DNA of 38,373 bases from Bacteroidales bacterium (lineage in GTDB: Bacteria > Bacteroidota > Bacteroidia > Bacteroidales > UBA7960), in the NCBI GenBank assembly GCA_019429365.1, contig JAHYJD010000024.1, forward strand, positions 1 to 38,373. The letters run 5' to 3'. The notes under the pieces were generated by a model. The model was given only the letters and a program-made list of their open reading frames with translations. It ran no database searches and was not told the origin of the DNA. The translations under genes were made by a program, and so were the position numbers. How positions within the stretch are numbered: the first letter of the stretch is position 1; each line of letters starts with the position of its first letter. This document shows, piece after piece, positions 26,881 through 35,285 of this stretch.

Positions 26881-26910
26881 CAAATCTAATTTATTTTTAT
26901 TTAGAAACAA
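26881..26910 (-). promoter_or_regulatory. Putative promoter of the regulator-GH9-GH3-GH16 operon
   Basis: Minus-strand TTG at 26910-26908 and TAGATTTG at 26888-26881 fit -33 and -7 elements with a 19-nt gap, giving a leader of about 15 nt before the ATG at 26859. Confidence 0.45.
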
Positions 26911-26997
26911 CAGCAGAAATCCAAAACCAAAAATTCCGAAAAGCACCAACCCTCGTTTTATTATTTAAGTATTGATAACCAACACCATAAGCAAGAT

Positions 26998-27022
26998 GTA
27001 ATTTAGAATGATTCTAAATTAC
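26998..27022. promoter_or_regulatory. Perfect 25-nt palindrome, candidate operator
   Basis: Two perfect 12-nt arms (GTAATTTAGAAT and its reverse complement) flank a single G at 27010. It sits in the divergent region, 17 bp upstream of the predicted susC -33 element and about 90 bp from the regulator promoter. Size and symmetry suit a dimeric winged-helix regulator; assignment to the adjacent Nudix-type regulator is inference. Confidence 0.65.
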
Positions 27023-27039
27023 TGATAAGTTAAAAACAG

Positions 27040-27069
27040 CTTGTATTTAACAAAATTTTAATATTTTTG
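27040..27069 (+). promoter_or_regulatory. Putative promoter of susC-susD
   Basis: CTTG at 27040-27043 and TATTTTTG at 27062-27069 match -33 and -7 elements with an 18-nt gap. The predicted start near 27076 leaves a leader of about 195 nt. Confidence 0.45.
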
Positions 27070-27274
27070 CTAGTGTGCATTTTATACACTAAGAGGTTTG
27101 TTTCGGGAATAATTAAAAAATGCACAGAAAAAGAAAATTTGCCCCTTAGAGTCGTTCTTCTGAAAATCATATTGTCCGGTAGAATGGGTTTTTCAGTATG
27201 TTGAAGCTTCAGTTTTTTCGAGTAAATAAATTTTCCTGTGGCTTAATTTAACTAACCAAAAAACAACATTGTTT

Positions 27275-30200
27275 ATGAAAAAAACACTAGGATTTTTGTT
27301 GCTTCTGATGCTGGCCACCACAGTGGTCGCTCAGGACGTTACAGTTACCGGCCGGGTAACCTCCAGATCAGACGGAGAAACGCTGCCCGGTGTAAGTGTA
27401 ATGATTGTAGGCACCACTACCGGGACAATTACCGACATTGATGGTAACTACTCGATTGCAACCCGAATTGGAGAAACTTTAAGGTTCTCTTATATCGGGT
27501 TTAGTCCTGTAGATGTAAATGTAACTTCGGTTATCATTAATGTGGCGATGGACTATGTCATGACGGATCTGGATGAAGTCGTGGTAATTGGTTATGGTGT
27601 GCAGAGAAAAGCATTGCTCACCGGAGCCAACATTAATGTCGATGGTGATAAAATTGCCGAACTGAATACTTCCACCGCCATGGAGGCGCTCCAGGGCATT
27701 GCCCCCGGTGTAAGTATTATGAGAAACAGCGGGGCACCCGGTGCTGGTACCAGGGTAACTATCAGGGGGCAGGGTACCATTGGTAACTCAAGTCCATTGT
27801 ATATTGTGGACGGGGTTGCCGTAGGAAATATCGATTACCTGAATGCTTCCGATATTGCCTCCATTGATGTGCTTAAAGATGCTGCTTCTGCAGCAATTTA
27901 TGGTTCAAGGGCTGCCAATGGGGTAGTGCTTGTTACCACAAAAAAAGGGGAGAAGGGAGCCAGACCTTCTGTTACCTACGACGCCTATTCGGGCTTTCAG
28001 AATATTTACAAGAACCTTACTCCTCTCAATGCACAGGAGTATATGTTTATAATGAATGAAGGCCGGACAAACGATGGATTGACTCCTTATAATTTCCAGG
28101 AGATGGTTTTGAACAACAACTTCCTCAACACTAACTTCCCCAATCAACTGGGAACGCAGTTGGGAGAGTATGTTTGGAATAATTTGCAAAATGGATGGGA
28201 AGGCACCAACTGGATTCATGAAATGACTAAGGACAATGCGCCGGTTCTTAGCAATGCCGTTAACATTTCCGGATCGAGCGAAGATGTGGTTTATTCCATG
28301 GGCTTCACCTATTTCGATCAGTCTGGTGTGTTGGGCGGAGATATTACTGATGCTGGGTTTAAAAGGTTAACAGCCCGTTTGAATACCGAGCTGGTTCTTT
28401 TTAAAAATGACCTGCATAACATTCTGACCATTGGTGAGAACTTTACCTATAACAACACCATTAACCGTTCCATTGCTACCGGAAACATTTACTGGAATGA
28501 CTTGCACAATGCGTTGGTTACCAACCCGCTGTTGCCAGCCTACTGGGATATGTCTCCCCACACTTCAGGATTTACACCCACCCTTGAGGGCGTTTCGCTT
28601 AACCAGCATAACCCCCTGGCCATCATGTACCATCGCCACAATTACCAGTGGGGCAGAGGCAACAGTATTACTGGTAATGCTTTTGCAATCCTTGAGCCCG
28701 TGAAAGATTTAAAATTCAGGTCTTCTTTTGGTATTAATTCATGGTTCGGTAACTACAGGTCATGGACGCCCACCTTCCAAATGGCTGCACTGTATAACAA
28801 TGCCAACGATGCCGCACAGCAAAGCATTTATCAGGGCATTGATTATACATGGACCAACACCATTACCTATGATTTTGCACTCAGCGACCACAGATTCAGT
28901 GTGCTGGCTGGTACTGAAATCTTTAAAAACCAACTGAACACTTCAGTTGGGGGTTGGAAAGCCAAAACCATTTTTGGTTTACCTGATTACGCTTACCTGG
29001 ATAACGTAAACCCTGAAAGTATTAGCGATATTAATACCTGGGGACGCAACTGGGCAGCACAGGGCGGCGGACTTCTGTCATATATTGGCCGTGCCTCTTA
29101 TAACTACCTGGCCAAGTACATGGTCGATGTGACATTCCGCGCGGATGGATCCTCCAACTTTGCCAAAGGAAATCGCTGGGGTTACTTCCCTTCAGTTTCT
29201 GCAGGCTGGAACTTTACCGAGGAAGAATTTATGATGGGCCTTGATAACTGGCTTAATTTCGGTAAATTACGTGCAAGCTGGGGACAAAACGGTAACCAAA
29301 GTATTCCCAATTTCATTTACAGTTCTAACATTGGCTACAAACCACAGGGATACTATTTCGGACCCGACAGGCTGGTGTCGTCGCCAACAGCGCTTCCTTC
29401 AAACGTGCCCAACCCTGACGTAACATGGGAAACCTCCGAACAGCTAAACGTTGGTCTGGACGCACGCCTCATTGACTGGAGATTGTCATTTACCATGGAT
29501 TGGTATAAAAAAACAACCAAAGACTGGCTGGTTCTTGCCCCGATCCTTGGCACAGCAGGCGCTGGTGCACCATTCATTAATGGTGGTGACATTGAAAACC
29601 GTGGTGTTGAAGTTTCTCTTGCATGGAATGACCAGATTGGAGAATTCAAATACGGCGCAACCCTGGCTGGAGCCCATAACAAAAATGAAGTAACCCGTCT
29701 GGCCAACGCCGAGGGTATTATCATTGGTCCTGCCCACGTGCTCTCGCAAGGTACCGCCTATATTTCCAGGGTGCAGGTTGGATACCCCATTGGTTATTTT
29801 TATGGATTTAAAACCGATGGCATTTTGCAAAATCAGGCCGAAGTGGATGCTTATGTGGGTCCAAATGGCCAGCCTTATTTTGAAGATCAGCGCCCGGGCG
29901 ATGTGCGGTTTGTTGATATGAATGGAGACGGTGTGATTGATGAACTGGACAAAGTGATGCTGGGTGACCCCAACCCTGATTTTGAACTGGGTATTCAGTT
30001 AACCACCGAATATAAAGGCTTTTTTGTGAACACCACCCTTTCGGGTAAGTTTGGAATGCAGGTAATGCAGTCGTATCGCTCTTTTGCCGACCAGTTTACC
30101 CAAAACTACACCACACAGATTTTTGGTCGCTGGCATGGTGAAGGAACTTCTGACAGAATCCCCCGCTTAAGTTCTTCTTCACACCGAAACACCAACTTTA

Positions 30201-30469
30201 TTTCAGACATCTACATGCATGATGCTGACTATTTAAGAATTAATAACCTTACCATAGGTTATAAATTCGACAAACTTCTGAGAAACGTTAACTGGATGCA
30301 GACAGCCTCGCTGTATGTTTCATTTAACAACCTCTACACGTTCACAAATTACGACGGAATGGACCCCGAGGTCAGGTTTGGACATGATGCATCCTGGGCT
30401 TCCGGGATCGACCTGGGTTTATATCCCTTGCCACGTACTGTGATGTTTGGTCTGAATGTTTCATTTTAA
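27275..30469 (+). CDS. susC: SusC-like TonB-dependent outer-membrane transporter
   Basis: A 1064-aa outer-membrane barrel that imports oligosaccharides, powered by TonB and capped by SusD. After a signal peptide (MKKTLGFLLL...VVAQ) comes a carboxypeptidase-D regulatory-like domain (about 22-100; TVTGRVTSRSDGETLPGVSV). The plug domain contains DEVVVIGYGVQRK, IRGQGTIGNSSPLYIVDG and YGSRAANGVVLVTTKKG, all SusC/RagA hallmarks. The C-terminal barrel ends in the aromatic residue of GLNVSF. The ATG at 27275 is preferred over a TTG six bases upstream. susD follows after 13 bp. Induction through the upstream palindrome is inferred. Confidence 0.97.
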   Translation: MKKTLGFLLLLMLATTVVAQDVTVTGRVTSRSDGETLPGVSVMIVGTTTGTITDIDGNYSIATRIGETLRFSYIGFSPVDVNVTSVIINVAMDYVMTDLDEVVVIGYGVQRKALLTGANINVDGDKIAELNTSTAMEALQGIAPGVSIMRNSGAPGAGTRVTIRGQGTIGNSSPLYIVDGVAVGNIDYLNASDIASIDVLKDAASAAIYGSRAANGVVLVTTKKGEKGARPSVTYDAYSGFQNIYKNLTPLNAQEYMFIMNEGRTNDGLTPYNFQEMVLNNNFLNTNFPNQLGTQLGEYVWNNLQNGWEGTNWIHEMTKDNAPVLSNAVNISGSSEDVVYSMGFTYFDQSGVLGGDITDAGFKRLTARLNTELVLFKNDLHNILTIGENFTYNNTINRSIATGNIYWNDLHNALVTNPLLPAYWDMSPHTSGFTPTLEGVSLNQHNPLAIMYHRHNYQWGRGNSITGNAFAILEPVKDLKFRSSFGINSWFGNYRSWTPTFQMAALYNNANDAAQQSIYQGIDYTWTNTITYDFALSDHRFSVLAGTEIFKNQLNTSVGGWKAKTIFGLPDYAYLDNVNPESISDINTWGRNWAAQGGGLLSYIGRASYNYLAKYMVDVTFRADGSSNFAKGNRWGYFPSVSAGWNFTEEEFMMGLDNWLNFGKLRASWGQNGNQSIPNFIYSSNIGYKPQGYYFGPDRLVSSPTALPSNVPNPDVTWETSEQLNVGLDARLIDWRLSFTMDWYKKTTKDWLVLAPILGTAGAGAPFINGGDIENRGVEVSLAWNDQIGEFKYGATLAGAHNKNEVTRLANAEGIIIGPAHVLSQGTAYISRVQVGYPIGYFYGFKTDGILQNQAEVDAYVGPNGQPYFEDQRPGDVRFVDMNGDGVIDELDKVMLGDPNPDFELGIQLTTEYKGFFVNTTLSGKFGMQVMQSYRSFADQFTQNYTTQIFGRWHGEGTSDRIPRLSSSSHRNTNFISDIYMHDADYLRINNLTIGYKFDKLLRNVNWMQTASLYVSFNNLYTFTNYDGMDPEVRFGHDASWASGIDLGLYPLPRTVMFGLNVSF

Positions 30470-30482
30470 AAACTAAAAGCAA

Positions 30483-32207
30483 ATGAAAAAGCTAATATAT
30501 ATAATTGTTGCTGGCGCATTATTCTTTACCAGTAGCTGCGAAGATTTCCTTGATACGCAAAACCTGTATCAGAAGAGCCTCGAAAACTTTTACCGGACTC
30601 CCCAGGATATCCAGGAAGCCATGGGTGGTGTGTATAATGCATTATACGTGGCTGGCCCTCACAGCGAAGAGCATCTTACTGCAAATTTGCTGGCCGATTA
30701 CATGTTTGGCGGTGGCGGACCCGACGATATCTCTGCCAAGAACGTAGCCAGCTTTGTTGATCCGGCCGAAGACACCTACCGCGACCTCTGGCGGGAAACC
30801 TATAACGGGGTTTATCGTGCCAATGCCATTATCGAAGCCGTAGCAGAAAATGATTATTCGGGTTTCTTTAATACCGAGGATCAGGCCAATAATTTTAAAA
30901 ACACGGCATTGGGCGAGGCCTATTTTATGCGGGGATTTTTCATGTTCAGGGCCGCAAGGTTTTTTGGAGGCATGCCTCTCATCCCAACCACCGATGCCCC
31001 GCGCGATGTGCCTCGTTCATCTTTCGCCGAAACTTTCGGACAGATTGCAGCCGATTTTAAAATGGCCGCTGAAACCATGCCTGCCGTGGCAGCAAACACT
31101 ATCCCTGTTTCGGAATTCGGTCATGCTAACCGTTGGGTGGCTAAAGCCTACCTGGCACGCACCTATTTGTTCTATACCGGCTACATGACCAATATTGAAA
31201 AAACTGCCACCGATGTGGTTCCCTTGCCCGATGGTGGATCCCTGACAAAGGCAGAGGTTATTCAGCACCTTGAGGATGTTAGAAATCAGAGTGGTCACGC
31301 ATTGGTTACTGATTTCAGGAATCTTTGGCCATACTCTTATGTGAACACCAGCGCAGGAACAACTGTTTTGCCCTGGGCTGAAACAGAAGGCCTGGCTTGG
31401 GTTGGACAAGATGGTCACAATTCGACCATTGGAACCGGAAACCCTGAAGTGATGTTCTCTCTCCGTTATGCTTTTGGAAACTGGGGTTGGGACGGCGGAA
31501 CTGGCCAGAAATACAACAACCGTGTTTGTTTGTTCTTTGGCATCCGTGGCAACTCCATGGTTCCTTTTGGCCAAGGCTGGGGATGGGGTACCATCCACCC
31601 TGCATTGTTCAACGATTGGCCTAATGACGACCCAAGAAAAGAAGGCTCCATTTTGGTTATGGGCGATGCCGCTCAAGCTACCGATGGCTATGAAGCCAAC
31701 AAAGGAGATCATGAAACAGGGTATTTTAATAAAAAGTATACTACCCTTCAACATGATGGTGACGAAGGCGTGAAAGGTATGTTTTATTACCTTTATGGCT
31801 GGTCGCATGGCGATCCTTTCCAGCTTTGGGCTGCCCAGGATTATTACTACCTGAGATTTTCCGATATCTTGCTCATGCATTCTGAACTTACAGAAACTGC
31901 TACTGGTATGAACCTTGTTCGCGAAAGGGCCGGATTGGATCCCGTTGCCTACTCACTGGATAACCTTAAAAGGGAACGCCTTTATGAGTTTGCTTTTGAA
32001 GGCATTCGCTGGTTCGACCTGGTTCGATGGGGTGATGTGGAGAATAGCGCAAATAATTATTACTCCAGAACAGCCGAAGTGAATAATTCCGGGGTTGCTG
32101 CTGTTCATTCTGTTAACTACCGCCCTGAAACCAAAGGTTTGCTTCCAATTCCCGAATCTGAAATTCGCCTCTCAAATGGCGTTTATACTCAGAACCCGGG
32201 TTGGTAA
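30483..32207 (+). CDS. susD: SusD-like surface glycan-binding lipoprotein
   Basis: A 574-aa outer-membrane lipoprotein that forms the lid of the SusC barrel and binds the target glycan. The lipobox SSCEDFLD places the lipid on Cys19. The RagB/SusD fold is shown by GGVYNALYVAG, RDLWRETYNGVYRANAIIE, GEAYFMRGFFMFRAARFFGG, and the C-terminal RERLYEFAFEGIRWFDLVRWG and GLLPIPESEI. A Trp/Gly-rich middle part (FGNWGWDGGTG, GQGWGWGTIHP) is likely to include the sugar platform. It is co-transcribed with susC (13-bp gap). Confidence 0.97.
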   Translation: MKKLIYIIVAGALFFTSSCEDFLDTQNLYQKSLENFYRTPQDIQEAMGGVYNALYVAGPHSEEHLTANLLADYMFGGGGPDDISAKNVASFVDPAEDTYRDLWRETYNGVYRANAIIEAVAENDYSGFFNTEDQANNFKNTALGEAYFMRGFFMFRAARFFGGMPLIPTTDAPRDVPRSSFAETFGQIAADFKMAAETMPAVAANTIPVSEFGHANRWVAKAYLARTYLFYTGYMTNIEKTATDVVPLPDGGSLTKAEVIQHLEDVRNQSGHALVTDFRNLWPYSYVNTSAGTTVLPWAETEGLAWVGQDGHNSTIGTGNPEVMFSLRYAFGNWGWDGGTGQKYNNRVCLFFGIRGNSMVPFGQGWGWGTIHPALFNDWPNDDPRKEGSILVMGDAAQATDGYEANKGDHETGYFNKKYTTLQHDGDEGVKGMFYYLYGWSHGDPFQLWAAQDYYYLRFSDILLMHSELTETATGMNLVRERAGLDPVAYSLDNLKRERLYEFAFEGIRWFDLVRWGDVENSANNYYSRTAEVNNSGVAAVHSVNYRPETKGLLPIPESEIRLSNGVYTQNPGW

Positions 32208-32242
32208 TACTTTAATTTGTTTAACCTTTTATTCAAAATGAG

Positions 32243-33058
32243 ATGAAAAAAAATAAATTAATAAGTCTGTTAATTGGTTCCTTCATTGTGCTTCTGGCTG
32301 CATGCGAACCAATTGAGGATCGGGACGTTCTGACCAACAGCTTTGATCCCGACAAGATCGAACTCAGGGTAGTGCAATCTACTCCGGGCGGAAATAACCT
32401 GTCGCTTCAAATGCTTACCCCTGGTGTTACCGGGTATTGGGATTATATTATCGACAGGGGCTTTACAGACCGTGTGGATGTGATTTTTCCCATACCTGGC
32501 CTTAATACCTTTACCTATTATGTTTCTACCGCTTACATGCCAACTGGAGATCCGGGCAATGTGCAATATATTGCCAAAACGGTCGATGTGCAGATCGATG
32601 TGCTGGACCACGAACTCCCGGCTGCATATTATGCTTTGGTTGGTGAAAACCTGGAAGGTAAGACCTGGGTTTTTGATGGTGTTCCGCTCGATAACACCGT
32701 ATGGTGGGCAATGGTTGCCCCCTATAACTGGCAGGAAGTATGGTGGAATGCTGCAGGCGAATGCTGCCCGCCTTCCGATGCAGCAGGCCGCATGGTTTTT
32801 GACCTGGATGGCGGTGCCAACTTTACGTACTATTCAGGACCCGATGCCGATCCGGTTACAGGTACCAAGTGGGCTTTTAATGCCGACTTTACCAGGCTGA
32901 CGCTAAATGGCCCGGCTAACATTCTTGGCTCAGAAGAAGGTGGTGGAAACAATCAAAGATTTGAAATCAAAGAACTTACAGCCGATAAATTGGTGCTTTA
33001 TGTGGCTGATGCCGCATGGGCTACCGGTTGGCTGTGGAAGTTTAAGGCCCAGGAATAG
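32243..33058 (+). CDS. Predicted surface glycan-binding lipoprotein in SusE position
   Basis: A 271-aa lipoprotein (lipobox LLAACEP, Cys21) directly after susD, where SusE/SGBP proteins normally sit. Residues 25-135 look like an Ig/PKD-like beta domain. The C-terminal 135 residues are aspartate- and tryptophan-rich (KTWVFDGVP, VWWAMVAPYNWQEVWWN, WATGWLWKF) with a CC pair, and should form a beta-sandwich exposing aromatic residues. No named family is recognised with certainty. Role inferred from position: binding the polysaccharide at the cell surface and passing it to SusCD. Confidence 0.75.
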   Translation: MKKNKLISLLIGSFIVLLAACEPIEDRDVLTNSFDPDKIELRVVQSTPGGNNLSLQMLTPGVTGYWDYIIDRGFTDRVDVIFPIPGLNTFTYYVSTAYMPTGDPGNVQYIAKTVDVQIDVLDHELPAAYYALVGENLEGKTWVFDGVPLDNTVWWAMVAPYNWQEVWWNAAGECCPPSDAAGRMVFDLDGGANFTYYSGPDADPVTGTKWAFNADFTRLTLNGPANILGSEEGGGNNQRFEIKELTADKLVLYVADAAWATGWLWKFKAQE

Positions 33059-33090
33059 ACTGCTTGATTGTTTTATTGGTTAATGTTTTT

Positions 33091-33128
33091 ATTATATCCA
33101 ACTCCAGGTTTCCGGAGTTGGATATAAT
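33091..33128. terminator. Terminator hairpin between the SusCD operon and the convergent aminotransferase gene
   Basis: A perfect 15-bp stem (ATTATATCCAACTCC and its complement, 33091-33105 and 33114-33128) with an 8-nt loop. A short ATTTTA follows on the plus strand. It lies 32 bp after the lipoprotein stop and 3 bp after the stop of the minus-strand gene, so it may serve both directions; the T-run is short. Confidence 0.7.
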
Positions 33129-33131
33129 ATT

Positions 33132-34286
33132 TTAGCCCAAGATGGCCTTCAATCCTGTTCCTGCTTCAAATGAGTAATTACAGTTTTTCAATCCGGCTTC
33201 AATGGCGCCAATGGTTGCCAATAAGTCGTTGCGGTTTACTGCGCCCATATGCCCGACCCTGAAATAGCTGCCCTTGATATCGGGAAGCAAGCCGCCAGCC
33301 ACAATTACGCCTTCACCTGAAATGTGCTTCAGTAATTCTGCGCCCGCCACTACCTCAGGATAATATGGGGCCGACAGCGTGTTGGCTGAAACCGCTTCGT
33401 TAACCGGGATCATTTTTAATCCCAGGGCACTAATGGCCGAGCGGAAGGCTTTGCCTGCCAGGCGATGCCTGTTAAACCTTTTCTCAAGGCCTTCTTTCAG
33501 TATTTTTTCCAAACTAACTTCTAAGGCCATAATAAGGTTTACCGCCGGCGTACCAAAATACGATGGCGTTCTGCTTTCATAAGCCTTCATAATGGGCAGC
33601 CAGTTGGTCCAGTCGCAGTAATAATTCCCTACAGGGCTTTTCCGGCTCTCAAATGCCTGCATGGCCTTGGGCGAAGCCACCAGCAAAGCAAGCCCCGGAG
33701 GCACGCCAATGGCTTTTTGTGAGGCTGTCAGCACCACATCCAAGCCCCATTCTTCCTGCATGATCTCTTCGCCGGCCACCGAACAAACTCCATCAAGTAT
33801 GGTCAGCACATCATATTTGCGTCCAAGCGCTCCCAGCGATTTTGCGTCATTGAGCACCGCCGTTGAGGTATCCACATGGGTAAAGGTCATCAGCTTGTAT
33901 TCCTTTTTCTTAAGCTGCGACTCTACCTGCTCCAAAGGAACAATTTCGCCCAGGGGTGCCCGTAAAATATCAACATTGGCGCCGTATCGCTTCAGTAATT
34001 CGGCATAGCGTTCTCCAAAATAGCCGGTCGATATTACCAGGGCGTTGTCGCCGCTTTCAATCAGGTTGGCCCCGGCCATATCCATGGCCAGTGTGCCTGT
34101 GCCGGCAATAATAAAGGGCTGACCCGAAGGACTTTGCCATACTTCTCGCATCATTTCAAGCGCATGCCCGAAAGTCTCTATGAAATCCGGATCCACATGA
34201 CTGGGGGTGGGAATGGCCATTGCCTGCATCACATCGGGCTCAAACTCAATGGGGCCCGGTATCATCAATAATTTGCGTCCTTTCAT
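33132..34286 (-). CDS. Class V PLP aminotransferase, alanine-glyoxylate/serine-pyruvate type
   Basis: A 384-aa PLP enzyme of the AGXT-like group, which transfers amino groups between alanine or serine and glyoxylate, pyruvate or related acceptors. MIPGPIEFEP, GTGTLAMDMAGANL and the aspartate of TILDGVCSVAGEE (Asp165) bind the cofactor; Lys191 in TASQKAIGVPPG forms the Schiff base. The ATG at 34286 was chosen over a TTG 39 bases upstream because it starts close to the conserved KLLMIPGP. It ends against the PUL and has no obvious link to glucan use; no operon partner is near (108 bp to the next gene). Confidence 0.9.
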   Translation of the reverse strand: MKGRKLLMIPGPIEFEPDVMQAMAIPTPSHVDPDFIETFGHALEMMREVWQSPSGQPFIIAGTGTLAMDMAGANLIESGDNALVISTGYFGERYAELLKRYGANVDILRAPLGEIVPLEQVESQLKKKEYKLMTFTHVDTSTAVLNDAKSLGALGRKYDVLTILDGVCSVAGEEIMQEEWGLDVVLTASQKAIGVPPGLALLVASPKAMQAFESRKSPVGNYYCDWTNWLPIMKAYESRTPSYFGTPAVNLIMALEVSLEKILKEGLEKRFNRHRLAGKAFRSAISALGLKMIPVNEAVSANTLSAPYYPEVVAGAELLKHISGEGVIVAGGLLPDIKGSYFRVGHMGAVNRNDLLATIGAIEAGLKNCNYSFEAGTGLKAILG

Positions 34287-34394
34287 GGAGAATTGTTTTT
34301 TTAAAAATTTTGCTAAAATAGACAATATTTTTTTGGCGCGCCCACTTGGGGTTGCTGGGATACCCTGATTGAATCAACCGAAGGATTGAAAAAC

Positions 34395-35285
34395 TTACAT
34401 GCGTTCATACCTTTTTTGACTGACCTCTCCGGTCTGAAAAACAGCAATTGGATTGATCTTCAGTATTTTTGAAAGGAGACGGTACAGTTCGGGGCTGTAT
34501 TCCCTGAACTCTAATGAGCACTCAAAAAAGGCCTCCACTGCTACGGCAAAGAACTCTTCAAGGTTTGTGGAGCTGTAATCCCTGAAAAAGGAAGCTTTTT
34601 GCCCACCCCTGGCCATTTTCGCCATTTCAAGGTAGGCCTGCTGATCAAAGGCCTTCATGGTATCCTGATCATAAAAATTATATTCGTCGTTATTAATTAT
34701 GTTGATCAGCCTGAGTGCATGGGCCATTTCGTGCAGGCCCAGATGGTGACCATCAGCCGGATCCACAAATCCTTCTTTCAGGCTGCGCCACGAAACTACG
34801 ATCAGTCCGCGGCGGTTTACTTCGCCCTTGTGATATTTTCGGGTAATAGTAGAATAATAATCGTCGGGGTAAATCAGTATGCGCTTAAAATGTTTGAAAT
34901 AGATGGCCGGATAACCAAAAGTAAGCTGTATGGCGCTGCCGGCAATCAGGGTTTTCATATCAGGCGTAACCTCGCTTATGCCCCCTCTGGGGATAAACTC
35001 CTTCAACCGGATAAACTCTTGTACCCGGCGCTCAAAATAAACCTTGTTTTGATCACTAAGGGCGTTGTAAAACGGAAAATTATGCCGCAAATAAGGTAAA
35101 TAAACTTTATCAATATCCTTGAGGAAAAACCTGAGGGCAAACTTCTTTCCAAGCTGGGTCTCCAAAAAGAATGAAAAGAAGATTCTAAATAGAAGATAAA
35201 CCAGAAACAGTAATATTCCAATAATGATCAGGGGTGTTTCCTCTCCGAAAAAGTTCATGCAGCTGATAAAAAAATGATTTCGCAT
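34395..35285 (-). CDS. mtfA: MtfA-like M90 zinc peptidase, membrane-anchored
   Basis: A 296-aa member of the MtfA (Mlc titration factor A) family. In E. coli MtfA binds the glucose repressor Mlc and has zinc-dependent aminopeptidase activity. HEMAH (185-189) gives two zinc ligands and the catalytic Glu186; the third ligand probably lies in NLEEFFAVAVEAFFE. A transmembrane helix at about 18-40 anchors it, which E. coli MtfA lacks. The start codon overlaps the stop of the upstream GH16 gene by one base (TAATG), so translation is likely coupled. The link to a glucanase and a lactonase suggests a role in glucose signalling or envelope proteolysis; no Mlc homologue is in the window. Confidence 0.88.
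   Translation of the reverse strand: MRNHFFISCMNFFGEETPLIIIGILLFLVYLLFRIFFSFFLETQLGKKFALRFFLKDIDKVYLPYLRHNFPFYNALSDQNKVYFERRVQEFIRLKEFIPRGGISEVTPDMKTLIAGSAIQLTFGYPAIYFKHFKRILIYPDDYYSTITRKYHKGEVNRRGLIVVSWRSLKEGFVDPADGHHLGLHEMAHALRLINIINNDEYNFYDQDTMKAFDQQAYLEMAKMARGGQKASFFRDYSSTNLEEFFAVAVEAFFECSLEFREYSPELYRLLSKILKINPIAVFQTGEVSQKRYERM

Larger units (their letters stand above)
26860..27274. other. Divergent intergenic region of the PUL
   Basis: This 415-bp stretch has no supported gene. It holds the regulator-operon promoter, the 25-nt palindrome, the susC promoter, a small inverted repeat (TAGTGT/ACACTA, 27071-27076 and 27086-27091) near the predicted susC transcript start, and an AT-rich leader of about 195 nt before susC with no further pattern I can name. 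Confidence 0.7.

Noticed and set aside
31017-31880. A 287-codon minus-strand frame opposite susD
   Set aside because: Low-complexity, motif-free translation opposite a well-supported SusD gene.
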